Source: Lachnospiraceae bacterium | GTDB taxonomy: Bacteria > Bacillota > Clostridia > Lachnospirales > Lachnospiraceae | Reading direction: 5' to 3' | Assembly (NCBI GenBank): GCA_017553035.1 | Contig: JAFZNE010000118.1 | Coordinates: 1 to 49,578, forward strand | Length of the DNA stretch: 49,578 nucleotides | Shown here: in pieces, positions 48,807 through 49,578 of the stretch | How the letters are laid out: every line of letters begins with the position of its first letter | Numbering within the stretch: position 1 is the stretch's first letter | The notes under the pieces: model-generated | What the model was told of the DNA's origin: nothing | Databases searched by the model: none | The model's input: only the letters and a program-made list of their open reading frames with translations | Translations under genes and position numbers: made by a program

Positions 48807-49578
48807 ATGAAAAAGAAATTATTGGCACTTTTGTTAACAGCAGCGCTTGTTATCGCTTCACTCGCAGGCTGCAGCTCGAAGGATGGGGGAGACCAGCCTT
48901 CAACAACCACTGCTCCCGATGGCGGCAGCACAACAACCAATACCGGTGACAAAGGAGGAACAAGCACAACAACCAATACCGGTGATGTTTCGGAAGTTAT
49001 TATCCTTTACCCCGGTGAAGAAACAGACGCAATGGCTAACTTTATCGACAATCAGCTTAATCCCCGTCTTGCTAATGAAGCAGGCATCAAGGTAAAGCTT
49101 ATTTACAAGGGTTGGGATGCATACTGGGAACAGAAGGACATCCTTCTCGGCGCAAGCGAGCCCATCGACCTTTACTGGGATGGTCTCCCCGATCTGTCAA
49201 CAATGGTTAACAAAAAGCACTGCCAGGATATCGGCCAGCTCATCAAGGATAACTGCCCCGATATGCTCAAGGTTATACCTGAGTCACAGCTTGCAGGCGG
49301 CGTTGTAGACGGTGTACAGTATGGTATTCCTTCAGCTTACGCTCCTTCATCATGTATGTTCCAGCTTGTATGCTTACGTCAGGACATCCTTGAAGACGTT
49401 GGCATGACCGAAGTTAAGAGAGCAGACGATCTTAAGACATTTGCACAGAAGGCAGCGGATCAGTATCCCGAAATGAACGGACCCGCGGATATTATCTTTA
49501 AACCACTTACCAGAAACTTTGCGGATGAGCAGTATACATGGTGCGCATACGGTGATTCCGTTGTTTACGGAGAAAACA
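48807..49578 (+). CDS. Extracellular substrate-binding lipoprotein of the sugar importer, 3' end cut by window
   Basis: The frame is open from ATG 48807 to the window end (257 codons). GAGGAGG lies seven bases or so upstream. Signal peptide with lipobox SLAGC (C22), a Thr/Gly/Asn linker containing a duplicated STTTNTGD unit (~40-65), then the start of a family 1 solute-binding domain (VIILYPGEETDAMANF, YWDGLPDLSTMVNK). Its place after LplB/LplC-type permeases fits the LplA/YtcQ group of oligosaccharide-binding lipoproteins. About half of the protein is outside the window. Confidence 0.92.
   Translation, partial: MKKKLLALLLTAALVIASLAGCSSKDGGDQPSTTTAPDGGSTTTNTGDKGGTSTTTNTGDVSEVIILYPGEETDAMANFIDNQLNPRLANEAGIKVKLIYKGWDAYWEQKDILLGASEPIDLYWDGLPDLSTMVNKKHCQDIGQLIKDNCPDMLKVIPESQLAGGVVDGVQYGIPSAYAPSSCMFQLVCLRQDILEDVGMTEVKRADDLKTFAQKAADQYPEMNGPADIIFKPLTRNFADEQYTWCAYGDSVVYGEN

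Overview
The window looks like a chromosomal stretch from a Gram-positive anaerobe of the Clostridia, most likely family Lachnospiraceae (inference). Support: a Firmicutes-type ftsEX/cell-wall hydrolase block, a dgt-dnaG-rpoD operon, a clostridial-style 553-aa nucleoside kinase, a cytosolic cellobiose phosphorylase next to a secreted amylase lipoprotein, many lipoproteins, a LacI-controlled LplB/LplC-type sugar importer, and strong GGAGG Shine-Dalgarno sites with sigma-A promoters of 16-18 bp spacing. No phage, transposase, CRISPR array, rRNA or tRNA gene was found.

Layout. 1-4.9 kb (+): end of a PucR/CdaR-type regulator, ftsE-ftsX, an EnvC-like M23 hydrolase and a CtpA-type S41 protease, closed by a strong terminator. 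4.9-5.3 kb (-): a HIT protein. 5.5-10.8 kb (+): aspartate-family amino-acid block (ACT regulator pheB, hom, lysC with an internal start for a beta subunit, a class I aminotransferase, a HisC-like aminotransferase). 10.9-12.1 kb: stand-alone receiver, then queH. 12.1-18.8 kb (+): dgt, dnaG, rpoD and a TrmK/nucleoside-kinase gene in one continuous frame. 18.9-19.3 kb: RNase P RNA. 19.4-20.2 kb (-): an unusual protein with two AP2-like domains. 20.5-23.0 kb (+): SleB-like hydrolase and thrC, followed by a 313-bp gap with two large hairpins and a 9-bp tandem repeat.

23.3-30.3 kb (-): phosphoesterase, VWA lipoprotein, HflC/HflK, a PEGA-domain membrane protein and CCA-adding enzyme. 30.5-32.1 kb (+): a second lone receiver and a lipoprotein resembling an extracytoplasmic trigger factor. 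32.1-36.5 kb: cellobiose phosphorylase (-) and alpha-amylase lipoprotein (+), divergent from overlapping promoters. 36.6-42.0 kb (-): PutP symporter, zinc-ribbon membrane protein, PdaA-like polysaccharide deacetylase with an SH3 domain, and an unknown membrane protein. 42.2-44.0 kb (+): aspS. 44.0-49.6 kb: a LacI regulator (-) facing an operon (+) of an acyltransferase-like protein, two sugar permeases and a substrate-binding lipoprotein that is cut by the window end.

Most of the window is housekeeping. The parts that deserve a second look are the TrmK-kinase fusion frame, the double-AP2 protein beside rnpB, the 27-bp inverted repeat at 23.2 kb, the repeated AACGTAACA motif around the LacI locus, and an SD-sequestering hairpin ahead of the VWA lipoprotein. 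Nothing seen amounts to a clearly new multi-gene defence or mobile system.
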